From RGIG9060 sp045645985 (GTDB lineage Bacteria; Spirochaetota; Spirochaetia; Treponematales; Treponemataceae), in assembly GCA_045645985.1 (NCBI GenBank), contig JAZRJV010000063.1, forward strand, positions 1 to 44,141: DNA of 44,141 nt, written 5' to 3'. The first letter of the stretch is position 1. The number at the start of each line of letters is the position of its first letter. A program made the translations under genes and the position numbers. Under the pieces are notes generated by a model. That model searched no databases, was not told the origin of the DNA, and saw nothing but the letters and a program-made list of their open reading frames with translations. Of this stretch, positions 16,077 through 24,491 are shown piece by piece.

Positions 16077-19000
16077 ATGTATCGCATTTATGTAGAAAGA
16101 AAAAATGGCTTTGAAAACGAAGCTACTAGCATTAAGTCTGAGTTGACTAATTTTTTGGGAATTGATGGCATCAAGAATGTTCGATATTTGAATCGATATG
16201 ATGTAGAAAATGTGGCTGAACCTGTAATTAAGGCAGCTAGTCAAAGAATTTTTTCTGAGGCTCAAAGTGATTTTTGTTATTTTGAACACATCCCTCTAGA
16301 AGAAAATGATATAGTTATTGCTTGGGAGTATTTGCCTGGGCAGTATGACCAAAGAGCAGATTCAGCTGAACAATGTTTGAGTTTGCTTAGAGCAGGTCTT
16401 GCTTCAACTACAACTGTTGGCACAGAAACTCCTCGAGTTCGTTGTGCAAAAATGGTTATTTTGCAAGGTGAAGTTTCTGTAGATGATGTTCGCCGAATCG
16501 AAAAATATCTTATCAATCCAGTAGATTCTCGTTTGGCAGATTTGGATGTTCCAGAAAGTTTAGAAATGCAAGTTTCTACTCCAGATGATATTCCTGTGCA
16601 AGATGGTTTTATCAATTATAATGATGAACAATTAAGTGAATATCACAAAAAAATGGGTCTTGCAATGGATTTTGCAGACATCAAATTTTTGCAAGATTAT
16701 TTCAAAAAAATCAATCGCGACCCAACTGAAACTGAAATCAAAGTTTTGGATACTTATTGGTCTGACCATTGTCGTCACACAACTTTCAATACAGTTTTGG
16801 ATGAAATTGAAATTGCAGACGGAGATTTCAAAGAATTATTTGAAAAATCTCTTAACAACTACAAAATTATGCGTACAGATGTTTATGCAGAACGAGCTGA
16901 TATCAATAATGAAAATGCAAAACCTCTTACATTGATGGATATGGCTTGTATCGGAGCAAAATATCTTAAAAAACATGGAAAACTTGACGACATCGAAATT
17001 TCTGAAGAAATCAACGCTTGTTCAATTTATATCGATGTTCATAAAACAAATATTGAAACTAAAGCCGAAGAAACAGAACGCTGGCTTTTGATGTTCAAAA
17101 ACGAAACTCACAATCACCCAACAGAAATTGAACCTTTTGGTGGCGCTGCAACTTGTATCGGTGGTGCAATCCGCGACCCACTTTCTGGTCGAAGCTGGGT
17201 TTATCAGGCTTTGCGTGTTACAGGTGCTGCTGATCCTACTGTTCCAGTTAGTGCAACTCGCGAAGGTAAACTTCCACAAATGAAACTTACTCGTGAAGCT
17301 GCACAAGGTTTTAGTTCTTACGGAAATCAAATTGGGCTTACAACTGGGCAAGTTGCAGAAATTTATCATCCTGGTTTTGAAGCAAAACGCATGGAACTAG
17401 GTGCTGTTATCGCTGCAAGTCCTGCTGACATCGTTATGCGCGAAACTCCAGAAGCTGGAGATGTAATTGTTCTTGTTGGTGGTGGAACTGGTCGTGACGG
17501 AATTGGTGGAGCAACAGGTTCTTCAAAAGTTCACAACACAAAATCAGTTTCTACAGCTGCAGCAGAAGTTCAAAAAGGAAACGCTGTAGAAGAACGCAAA
17601 ATTCAACGCTTGTTCAGAAATCCTGAAGTTAGCAAAATGATTCGTCGTTGTAATGACTTTGGTGCTGGTGGTGTTGCAGTTGCAGTTGGAGAACTTGCTC
17701 CAGGGCTTGAAATCAATCTTGATGCAGTTCCAAAAAAATACGAAGGATTAAACGGAACAGAACTTGCAATTTCAGAATCACAAGAAAGAATGGCTTTGGT
17801 TGTAAGAAAATCTGATGTAGAAAAAATCATCAAGGCTGCTTCTGAAGAAAACTTGAACGCAACTGTAATCGCAGAAGTTACAGATACAAATCGGCTTGTA
17901 ATGAAATGGCGTGGTAAAACAATCGTTGATATCGACCGTTCATTCTTAGATACAGCTGGTGCAAGTCGTAGTACAAAGGCTTTAATTGAATCTCCTGTAA
18001 AAATTGATTCTCCATTGTGTAAACCACTTGAATCAGTTGAAAAAGTGTTAAAAGAAGATTCTTCTTCTGCTGAAAAACTTAAATCAGCATGGCTTACAAA
18101 CTTAAGTGATTTGGCTTGTTGTTCTCAACGAGGACTTTCAGAAAGATTTGACGGTTCAATCGGAAGTGCAACTGTAATTTTCCCAATGGGTGGAAAAAAT
18201 CAGTCTACTCCAGAAAGTGGATGTGCTGCAAAAATTCCAGTTCAGATGCCTTACGAAACAGACACATCAAGTTTGATGACTTACGGATATGACCCAAGAG
18301 TTTCAACTTGGAGTCCATGGCATGGTGCCCAGGTGGCAGTTTTAAGTTCTTTGGCAAAAATTACTTCAATGGGTGGAAATCCAGAAAATTGTAGATTAAC
18401 TTTCCAAGAATATTTTGAAAGAACTTCTAGCGATAAAGCTTGGGGAAAACCTACTGCGGCTTTGCTTGGTGCTTTGGAAGCTCAAAAAGAAATGGGAACT
18501 GCATCTATCGGTGGAAAAGATAGTATGTCTGGAACTTTTGAAGATTTGACTGTTCCTCCAACACTTGTTTCTTTTGCTGTAACTACAGAAAATGCAAAAA
18601 ATATCCAAAGTGGCGAATTTAAAAAGGCTGGTTCTTACATTTACGCTGTTTTACAACCATACACAGAAAATTTGGCTCCAGATTTTGAAGTTTTCAAATC
18701 AAATGCAAATGCTTTGTACAACTTGAATAAAGAAGGAAAAGTTCTTGCAATGTACACAGTTGGTGCAGGTGGAATTGCAGAAGCTGTTTCTAAAATGTCT
18801 TTTGGAAACGGTATCGGTTGTGAATTAAATACAAACGCACAAGAATTTTTATTTATTCCACAATACGGAACAATCCTTGTAGAAGCTTCAGAAAAACTTG
18901 ATACAAAAGAATGGTTATGTATTGGTAAAACAATCGAAGAAAAAGAAATTAGAGTTGATTATGTTGATTCAAAAACATCTTCAACAGAAAAAATTATTAT

Positions 19001-20021
19001 TTCACTTGATGAAGCACAAAATGCTTGGGAAGGAAAACTTGAAAAAGTATTCCCATCTGTTTCTGGAAAAGATGCAGTAAAAGCAGTTCTTGGTAATAAT
19101 GAAAAAATGCCTGAATTTGCACAAAATTTACATTCATCTGTTGCCCAAAAACGAAGTGAAATTGCTTCTTTCAATACAACAAAAGATGCAAAACCAAAAG
19201 TTGTTCTTCCTGTTTTCCCTGGAACAAACTGTGAATTTGATATGAGTCGTGCCTTTACTTTAGCTGGGGCAGAAACAAAAATCGTTGTGTTCAGAAACCA
19301 CACAAAAGAAGCTTTGGCAGAATCTTTGGAAAGACTTGAAAAAGAAATTTCTACTTCTCAAATTTTGGCTCTTTCTGGTGGATTCTCCGCTGGAGATGAA
19401 CCAGACGGTTCTGGAAAATTCATTGCCAATGTTTTACGAGAAAATAAAATTGCAGATTCAGTAATGAATTTAATCAAAAATCGTGATGGTTTGGTATTGG
19501 GTATTTGTAACGGATTCCAAGCACTTATCAAAGTTGGACTTGTTCCTTATGGTGAAATCAGAACAGTTACAGAAGATATGCCAACTCTTACATTCAACAC
19601 AATCGGTCGACATATTTCTCGTGTGGCAAGAACTCGTGTTACATCTGCAACTTCTCCTTGGGCATTCCATAGTTCAGTATTGCAAGAAGGAACTCACCTT
19701 GTTCCAATTTCACATGGTGAAGGAAGAATCATCATTAGTGATGAACTTGCAAAAGAATTGTTTGCAAAGGGACAAGTATTTACTCAGTACACAGATATTG
19801 ACGGAAATCCTGCTGTTCAAGAACCAGACAATCCAAACGGTTCTGCATTTGCAATCGAAGGTTTAACAAGTGCTGATGGTCGTGTTCTTGGAAAAATGGG
19901 ACACAGCGAAAGAACTGTTGGAATGGGCGTAAATGGTTCAAGCGATACTTTGATAAAAAATATCGAAGGAAATCGTTGTCAAAATATTTTTGCTGCTGGT
20001 GTTAACTACTTTAAGGCATAA
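16077..20021 (+). CDS. purL: phosphoribosylformylglycinamidine synthase, single-chain form
   Basis: The 1314-aa product is the large single-chain FGAM synthase. It converts FGAR, ATP and glutamine to FGAM in purine synthesis. Visible parts are the linker and catalytic core with DTYWSDHCRHTTFNT and KNETHNHPTEIEPFGGAAT, two AIRS-like halves (GGGTGRDGIGGATGSSK; SIGGKDSMSGTF), and a C-terminal class I glutaminase domain from about residue 1040 (PVFPGTNCEFD). The glutaminase Cys is about residue 1144 in LGICNGFQ, and the His lies in SHGEGR. Separate PurS and PurQ subunits are therefore not needed. It is monocistronic here. Confidence 0.96.
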   Translation: MYRIYVERKNGFENEATSIKSELTNFLGIDGIKNVRYLNRYDVENVAEPVIKAASQRIFSEAQSDFCYFEHIPLEENDIVIAWEYLPGQYDQRADSAEQCLSLLRAGLASTTTVGTETPRVRCAKMVILQGEVSVDDVRRIEKYLINPVDSRLADLDVPESLEMQVSTPDDIPVQDGFINYNDEQLSEYHKKMGLAMDFADIKFLQDYFKKINRDPTETEIKVLDTYWSDHCRHTTFNTVLDEIEIADGDFKELFEKSLNNYKIMRTDVYAERADINNENAKPLTLMDMACIGAKYLKKHGKLDDIEISEEINACSIYIDVHKTNIETKAEETERWLLMFKNETHNHPTEIEPFGGAATCIGGAIRDPLSGRSWVYQALRVTGAADPTVPVSATREGKLPQMKLTREAAQGFSSYGNQIGLTTGQVAEIYHPGFEAKRMELGAVIAASPADIVMRETPEAGDVIVLVGGGTGRDGIGGATGSSKVHNTKSVSTAAAEVQKGNAVEERKIQRLFRNPEVSKMIRRCNDFGAGGVAVAVGELAPGLEINLDAVPKKYEGLNGTELAISESQERMALVVRKSDVEKIIKAASEENLNATVIAEVTDTNRLVMKWRGKTIVDIDRSFLDTAGASRSTKALIESPVKIDSPLCKPLESVEKVLKEDSSSAEKLKSAWLTNLSDLACCSQRGLSERFDGSIGSATVIFPMGGKNQSTPESGCAAKIPVQMPYETDTSSLMTYGYDPRVSTWSPWHGAQVAVLSSLAKITSMGGNPENCRLTFQEYFERTSSDKAWGKPTAALLGALEAQKEMGTASIGGKDSMSGTFEDLTVPPTLVSFAVTTENAKNIQSGEFKKAGSYIYAVLQPYTENLAPDFEVFKSNANALYNLNKEGKVLAMYTVGAGGIAEAVSKMSFGNGIGCELNTNAQEFLFIPQYGTILVEASEKLDTKEWLCIGKTIEEKEIRVDYVDSKTSSTEKIIISLDEAQNAWEGKLEKVFPSVSGKDAVKAVLGNNEKMPEFAQNLHSSVAQKRSEIASFNTTKDAKPKVVLPVFPGTNCEFDMSRAFTLAGAETKIVVFRNHTKEALAESLERLEKEISTSQILALSGGFSAGDEPDGSGKFIANVLRENKIADSVMNLIKNRDGLVLGICNGFQALIKVGLVPYGEIRTVTEDMPTLTFNTIGRHISRVARTRVTSATSPWAFHSSVLQEGTHLVPISHGEGRIIISDELAKELFAKGQVFTQYTDIDGNPAVQEPDNPNGSAFAIEGLTSADGRVLGKMGHSERTVGMGVNGSSDTLIKNIEGNRCQNIFAAGVNYFKA

Positions 20022-20056
20022 AGTTTTATAAAAATTGAGGTTGTTTTAAAATAAGT

Positions 20057-20085
20057 TTGACGGATTAGAACAGCCTCATTATAAT
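20057..20085 (+). promoter_or_regulatory. promoter of the lipoprotein-CNNM operon
   Basis: TTGACG (20057-20062) and TATAAT (20080-20085) are 17 bp apart. The -35 box sits in the loop of an imperfect inverted repeat, GAGGTTGTT (20037-20045) and AACAGCCTC (20069-20077). In RNA from purL that repeat could form a 9-bp stem and perhaps end the transcript. Confidence 0.7.
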
Positions 20086-20114
20086 TTAAATATCAAAATG
20101 AAAAGGAAACGAAT

Positions 20115-21095
20115 ATGAAAAATTTTTCTAAAATAATGGGATTTTTGTTAATCGCATTGATGGTTATTTCTTTTGCTGGATGTAGCAAAGAAGTTGGTGT
20201 TTGGGGAACAAACTACGATGAAGCTTGTAAAAAAGCCGAAAGCACAGGAACTAATGTTCTTTTGTTTTTTTCAAATTTAGAAGCTGATCCAATTAGCCAA
20301 CAATTAAATCAACTTTTTTCAACTCCAAAATTTCAATCTAAAGTTGGAAAAAATTATCAATTAGTAAATATTGATTTTCCTTCAACAGAAGGTGCGATGG
20401 AATATGACCAAATGATTGCAAATTATGAACTTGCAAATAACTTTGCTGTACAAGCAGTTCCTACAGTAGTTTTATGTTCTCCAGAAGGTTGGGTAATCGG
20501 TTGTGTTTATGGTGATCAAATGTTCAATCCTATAACAGAAGAAAATCCAAATCCTGTTTTTAATGAAGCAAAAGTTTTAAAAGAATTGGCTTCTTTTAAC
20601 AAAAAGGCAAAAAATGTTTCTTCTTTAACAAAAGAACTTGAATCAAAAGAAGGAATTGAAAGATTAACAATTATCGATAAAATTGCTGAAAATTTGGATA
20701 CATCTTACAGATATTTGTTAAGAGATTTATTGGCAGATATTCCTGAACTTGACCCAGAAAATACAACTGGTTTAAATACAAAATACAGAATGAATTTTGC
20801 TTACGAAGAAGCACTTGAAGAATATGCTAAAGGAAATATTCAACGAGCAATCGAGATTTTTGTAGAAACAGCAAAAACAGAAGGCATCCCTGCAATCGAT
20901 GCACAAGAAGCTTATCAAACAGCTGCATATTTAGCTGCAAATTCTGGTGCTTCTGATGAAATGATTGTTGCTTATCTAGAAAAAGCAATCGAAGCAAAAC
21001 CAGATTCTGATGCAGTTGCTGGAATTAAACAAACTATTGAAATGATTAAAGCATCTGCAGAAGCTACACCATCAACAGACGAGGTTTCAGAATAA
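20115..21095 (+). CDS. lipoprotein with thioredoxin-like domain and TPR-like C terminus
   Basis: This 326-aa protein starts with a lipoprotein signal; the lipobox SFAGC puts Cys23 at the mature N terminus. Residues about 30-150 look like a thioredoxin fold: TGTNVLLFFSNLEADPIS at the active-site position, and FAVQAVPTVVLCSPEGWVIG with the cis-Pro. The CXXC motif is absent and replaced by EADPIS, so it cannot do disulphide exchange in the usual way. The C-terminal 130 residues are helical (ALEEYAKGNIQRAIEIFVET, then AIEAKPDSDAVAG) and resemble TPR units. It leads an operon with two CNNM genes that begin 2 nt after its stop. Confidence 0.75.
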   Translation: MKNFSKIMGFLLIALMVISFAGCSKEVGVWGTNYDEACKKAESTGTNVLLFFSNLEADPISQQLNQLFSTPKFQSKVGKNYQLVNIDFPSTEGAMEYDQMIANYELANNFAVQAVPTVVLCSPEGWVIGCVYGDQMFNPITEENPNPVFNEAKVLKELASFNKKAKNVSSLTKELESKEGIERLTIIDKIAENLDTSYRYLLRDLLADIPELDPENTTGLNTKYRMNFAYEEALEEYAKGNIQRAIEIFVETAKTEGIPAIDAQEAYQTAAYLAANSGASDEMIVAYLEKAIEAKPDSDAVAGIKQTIEMIKASAEATPSTDEVSE

Positions 21096-21097
21096 TA

Positions 21098-22372
21098 ATG
21101 GATAACCCAGACTCGTCGTCTATTACGGGGCTACTGATTTTAGCAGTAGTCCTAATTTTACTTTCAATGATTTTTTCGGCTTCGGAAAGTGCGTTTCTTT
21201 CAATTAACAAGTTGCGACTTAGACTTTTAAGAAACAAGAAAAACAAAAAAGCTATCCGAGCCGGAAAACTTTTTGACAAAAAAGAAAAGTTATTAAACAC
21301 AATTTTAGTTGGAAACAACATCGTAAATATTTCTCTTTCTGCAATTATCACTTCTATCGCTTTGGAACTTTTTGGCTCTGCTGGGGTTGGACTTGCTACA
21401 GCCATTGTTACTGTTCTTCTTTTGATTTTTGGCGAAATTACTCCCAAGACAATCGGAACTCATCATCCTGAAGGAATTGCATTTTTGTTTGCTCCAGTGA
21501 TAAATTTTTTTGCATTGATTTTATCACCAATAGTTTTTATTTTGACAAAGATAACTCGTCTTATTGCAAGAATTTTTGGAATAAAATTTTCTGAAAAAAA
21601 AGTTTCGTTTACTGAAGAAGAAATCAAACAGTTTATTCAAGTTGGGGAAGAAGAGGGCGTTCTTGAATCTGGTGAAAAAACAATGATGCATCGTGTTTTC
21701 AAATTTACAGATTTGTCTGCAAAAGAAATTATGGTTCCACGAACAAAAATTACAGCAATCCCAATGGATATAACTTATCGTAAATTGATTGAACTTTCAC
21801 AAAAATCTCATCTTTCAAGATTTCCTGTTTATCAAAAAGACTTAGATGATATCAAAGGAATTTTGTATATGAAAGATGTTTTTTGCAAAGGTTTTGATGA
21901 AACAAATTTCAATATAAAAGAAGTTTTGCGTTCCCCTTTGTTCATTTTAGAAACAAAAAAAATGTCTTCTATTAGACAAATGCTGGAAGAAAATCACGAA
22001 AGTATGGCAGTTGTTTTGGATGAATATTCTGGAACTGCAGGAATTTTGACAACGGAAGATATTTCGGAAGAAATTTTTGGAAGTATTTATGATGAGTATG
22101 ATTCAACTGATGTTCCTGAAATTGAAAAAAAATCTGAATCCGAAGCAATTCTTTCTGGTTCTGCAAGATTGATTGATGTAAACGAAATTTTAGGAACAAA
22201 TTTAGAATCAAAAAATTATGAAACTATCAACGGTTATTTAACAGAACTTTTTGATGGCTTTCCTGAAAATAATACAGAAATTCAAGATGATGTTTGTGTG
22301 TTCAAAATTTTAGATTCAACTGATAGAAAAATTAACAAAGTTCAAATTAAAAAGCGGGAGGAAGTTGTATGA
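21098..22372 (+). CDS. CNNM/CorC-family membrane protein (TlyC-like), first copy
   Basis: The 424-aa protein has an N-terminal DUF21/CNNM membrane domain (about residues 5-175; FSASESAFLSINKLR, VGNNIVNISLSAI, FGEITPKTIGTHHPE), then a CBS pair (about 200-320, starting at AKEIMVPRTKITAI) and a CorC_HlyC domain at the end (SGSARLIDVNEILG). Members are linked to Mg2+ or Co2+ efflux; the name haemolysin is historical. It overlaps the second copy by 4 nt (ATGA), so the two are coupled and could form a heterodimer. Confidence 0.88.
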   Translation: MDNPDSSSITGLLILAVVLILLSMIFSASESAFLSINKLRLRLLRNKKNKKAIRAGKLFDKKEKLLNTILVGNNIVNISLSAIITSIALELFGSAGVGLATAIVTVLLLIFGEITPKTIGTHHPEGIAFLFAPVINFFALILSPIVFILTKITRLIARIFGIKFSEKKVSFTEEEIKQFIQVGEEEGVLESGEKTMMHRVFKFTDLSAKEIMVPRTKITAIPMDITYRKLIELSQKSHLSRFPVYQKDLDDIKGILYMKDVFCKGFDETNFNIKEVLRSPLFILETKKMSSIRQMLEENHESMAVVLDEYSGTAGILTTEDISEEIFGSIYDEYDSTDVPEIEKKSESEAILSGSARLIDVNEILGTNLESKNYETINGYLTELFDGFPENNTEIQDDVCVFKILDSTDRKINKVQIKKREEVV

Positions 22373-23622
22373 CAGTTTTATATTTGATTGGAATTATCAT
22401 TCTTGTTGCTTTTTCTGCTTTTTTCTCCTCATCGGAAAGTGCATTTTTATCAATTAGCAAAATTCAAATGCGCCAATATCTTTCTGAAAAACGACCACAA
22501 GCAACTTTGATAAGCAAGTTAAAATCAAACACAGATTCTCTTATCAGTACAATTCTTGTTGGAAATAATTTTGTAAACACTTATTCTTCGGCTTTGGCAA
22601 CTTCTCTTGCGATTTCACTTGTGGGCGATAGCGGAGCTGGAATTGCAACTGCGGTTATGACTGTAACGATTATCATTTTTGGCGAAATTTTACCAAAAAC
22701 TATTGCTACAAATTATCCTTATGAAATGGCAAAAATTTTTGCTTTACCTTTGCAAATTATAAAAACAATTTTGTTTCCTATAGTTTTTCTTTTTTCCTTG
22801 CTTTCTAAATTCATAAATAAGATTGAAGAAAAAATTGCACCGCACAAAGCACCTTTAATCACAGAAGAAGAACTAAAAACTTTGATAGATGTTGGTAACA
22901 AAGAAGGAACACTTGAAGCAAAAGAAAAAACAATGCTCAATAGAATTTTTGAATTTTCTGATTTGCGTGTGCGAGATATTTTAAAGCCGAGAGTTTTAGT
23001 TGCGTCATTATCAGTTGATGCAAGTTACGATGAAGTTGTAAAAAAATTTTCAGAATCAGGTTATTCAAGATTGCCAGTTTATCAAGATAATTTTGATAAT
23101 ATTTTGGGAATTTTGCATTTTAAAGAAGTGATGTTTTCCGCTTCTAAAACGAAAGAAAATTTTAACATAAAAAATTTGCTAAAAAAAGTGATTTATGTTC
23201 CCGAAACAATTTCTGCAATTTCACTTTTGCGTTTGTTAAAAAAAGAAAAACAAAATACTGCTATAGTTGTTGATGAGCATGGATGCAACTGCGGTTTAAT
23301 CACTATGGACGATATTTTGCGTTCAGTTTTTGGAAGAATTTCAGAAAATTTTGATGATTACGAAGGAAATCCTGTAAATCGTATTCAAGTTATCAATGCA
23401 AATAAATTTAGCGTTCCTGGCGAAACTCGTCTTGAAGATTTAAACAGTATTTTTTCTTTATCACTTAATTCTGAAGAATTTGATACGCTAGGCGGATGGC
23501 TTTTGGAACAGTTTGGTTCTTTGCCAAGCACAGGTGAAGCAATTCGTCGTGGAAATGCAATCTATCTTGTAGAAGACCAAGCCCAACGACGAATTAAATC
23601 TGTAGTTATAACTTTTGTGTAG
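22369..23622 (+). CDS. CNNM/CorC-family membrane protein (TlyC-like), second copy
   Basis: The 417-aa paralogue has the same order of domains as its neighbour: CNNM membrane domain (FSSSESAFLSISKIQ, VGNNFVNTYSSAL, FGEILPKTIATNYP), CBS pair (VRDILKPRVLVASL; AIVVDEHGCNCGLITMDDIL) and CorC_HlyC (VPGETRLEDLNSIF). The two copies differ across much of their length, so the duplication is old. The CBS pair has an unusual HGCNCG where the first copy has EYSGTAG. The gene ends 7 nt from the convergent pseudouridine synthase, with no terminator between them. Confidence 0.88.
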   Translation: MTVLYLIGIIILVAFSAFFSSSESAFLSISKIQMRQYLSEKRPQATLISKLKSNTDSLISTILVGNNFVNTYSSALATSLAISLVGDSGAGIATAVMTVTIIIFGEILPKTIATNYPYEMAKIFALPLQIIKTILFPIVFLFSLLSKFINKIEEKIAPHKAPLITEEELKTLIDVGNKEGTLEAKEKTMLNRIFEFSDLRVRDILKPRVLVASLSVDASYDEVVKKFSESGYSRLPVYQDNFDNILGILHFKEVMFSASKTKENFNIKNLLKKVIYVPETISAISLLRLLKKEKQNTAIVVDEHGCNCGLITMDDILRSVFGRISENFDDYEGNPVNRIQVINANKFSVPGETRLEDLNSIFSLSLNSEEFDTLGGWLLEQFGSLPSTGEAIRRGNAIYLVEDQAQRRIKSVVITFV

Positions 23623-23629
23623 AAAAATC

Positions 23630-24379
23630 TTATTCTGCTAATGGGTCAGTTTTGAAAAGTTTTGCTAATTGCTTTCTAACTGAATCCATATCTTTGTAAT
23701 ATGGTGCTGTAAATTCAACTCTTTCGTTTGTTCTTGGATGAGTGAATGCAATTTTGTATGCGTGAAGAGCAAGTCTGTTTAGCAAAGGTCGTTCTTCAAA
23801 AACATCACCTTTCCAAGAGCGCTTTATTTCTGAAAGTCTAACTGGTTTTTGATTTCCGCCGTAAAGTGGATCGCAAACAATGCTGAGTTTACAATGTGCA
23901 AGATGTGCTCTAATTTGATGAGTTCGTCCTGTAAGAGGTTTTGCTTCTACCCAAGAATATGGACCGCAAGTTCCGATAAGTCTAAAATCTGTAACGGATG
24001 GTTTCCCAAATCGTTTGCTAACAACTGTTCTGTGTCTATCATCGCCATCCGGTTGCAAACTTTGGTCGGCACGATATTCTGTCCAGCTTGGTCGGCCATA
24101 AACTAAAGCGTGATATGTTTTTTCAACTTGTCGTTGTTCAAATTGCATTGAAAGATTTTTATGACTTTCTGGATTTTTTGCGTAAATTATCAAACCTGAT
24201 GTGTCTTTATCAATTCTGTGAACTGCCAAAAGTTCGCCAAATTCTTCTTGAGCCAAAACATCAAGTCGAGGAGCATCTTTATCGTATCTATCTGCTGCAA
24301 CTAGCAAACCAGATTTCTTGTTAAAAACGATGATATCATCATCTGAGTAAATTACTGAATAAAATTGTGTCTGTTTCAT
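23630..24379 (-). CDS. RluA-family pseudouridine synthase
   Basis: This is a 249-aa enzyme without an S4 domain, as in RluA rather than RluC or RluD. The catalytic Asp is D57 in AVHRIDKDTSGLII. KTYHALVYG and AKPLTGRTHQIRAHLAH are further family motifs. It isomerises uridine in rRNA or tRNA; which positions cannot be told. The ATG lacks a ribosome-binding site and starts 8 nt after a TATACT box, so its leader is 1-2 nt at most. Confidence 0.88.
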   Translation of the reverse strand: MKQTQFYSVIYSDDDIIVFNKKSGLLVAADRYDKDAPRLDVLAQEEFGELLAVHRIDKDTSGLIIYAKNPESHKNLSMQFEQRQVEKTYHALVYGRPSWTEYRADQSLQPDGDDRHRTVVSKRFGKPSVTDFRLIGTCGPYSWVEAKPLTGRTHQIRAHLAHCKLSIVCDPLYGGNQKPVRLSEIKRSWKGDVFEERPLLNRLALHAYKIAFTHPRTNERVEFTAPYYKDMDSVRKQLAKLFKTDPLAE

Positions 24380-24387
24380 TAAAAATT

Positions 24388-24416
24388 AGTATATCAAAAA
24401 ATCTTTTTTTTGACAA
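24388..24416 (-). promoter_or_regulatory. promoter of the pseudouridine synthase gene
   Basis: On the minus strand TTGTCA (24416-24411) and TATACT (24393-24388) are 17 bp apart, and the ATG follows after 8 nt. The -35 box shares five of its six bases with the -35 box of the divergent phosphofructokinase promoter. Confidence 0.72.
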
Positions 24417-24439
24417 ACCATTGAATTATCGTGTAAAAT
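24410..24439 (+). promoter_or_regulatory. phosphofructokinase promoter
   Basis: A consensus TTGACA (24410-24415) and TAAAAT (24434-24439) are 18 bp apart. The leader of about 46 nt ends in AGGAG before the GTG start. The -35 region overlaps that of the minus-strand promoter, so the two genes may compete for polymerase. Confidence 0.75.
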
Positions 24440-24491
24440 ATATAGTAATCGCCAACATAAAAAGGCGCATCATTTATTTAGGAGTTTCACC

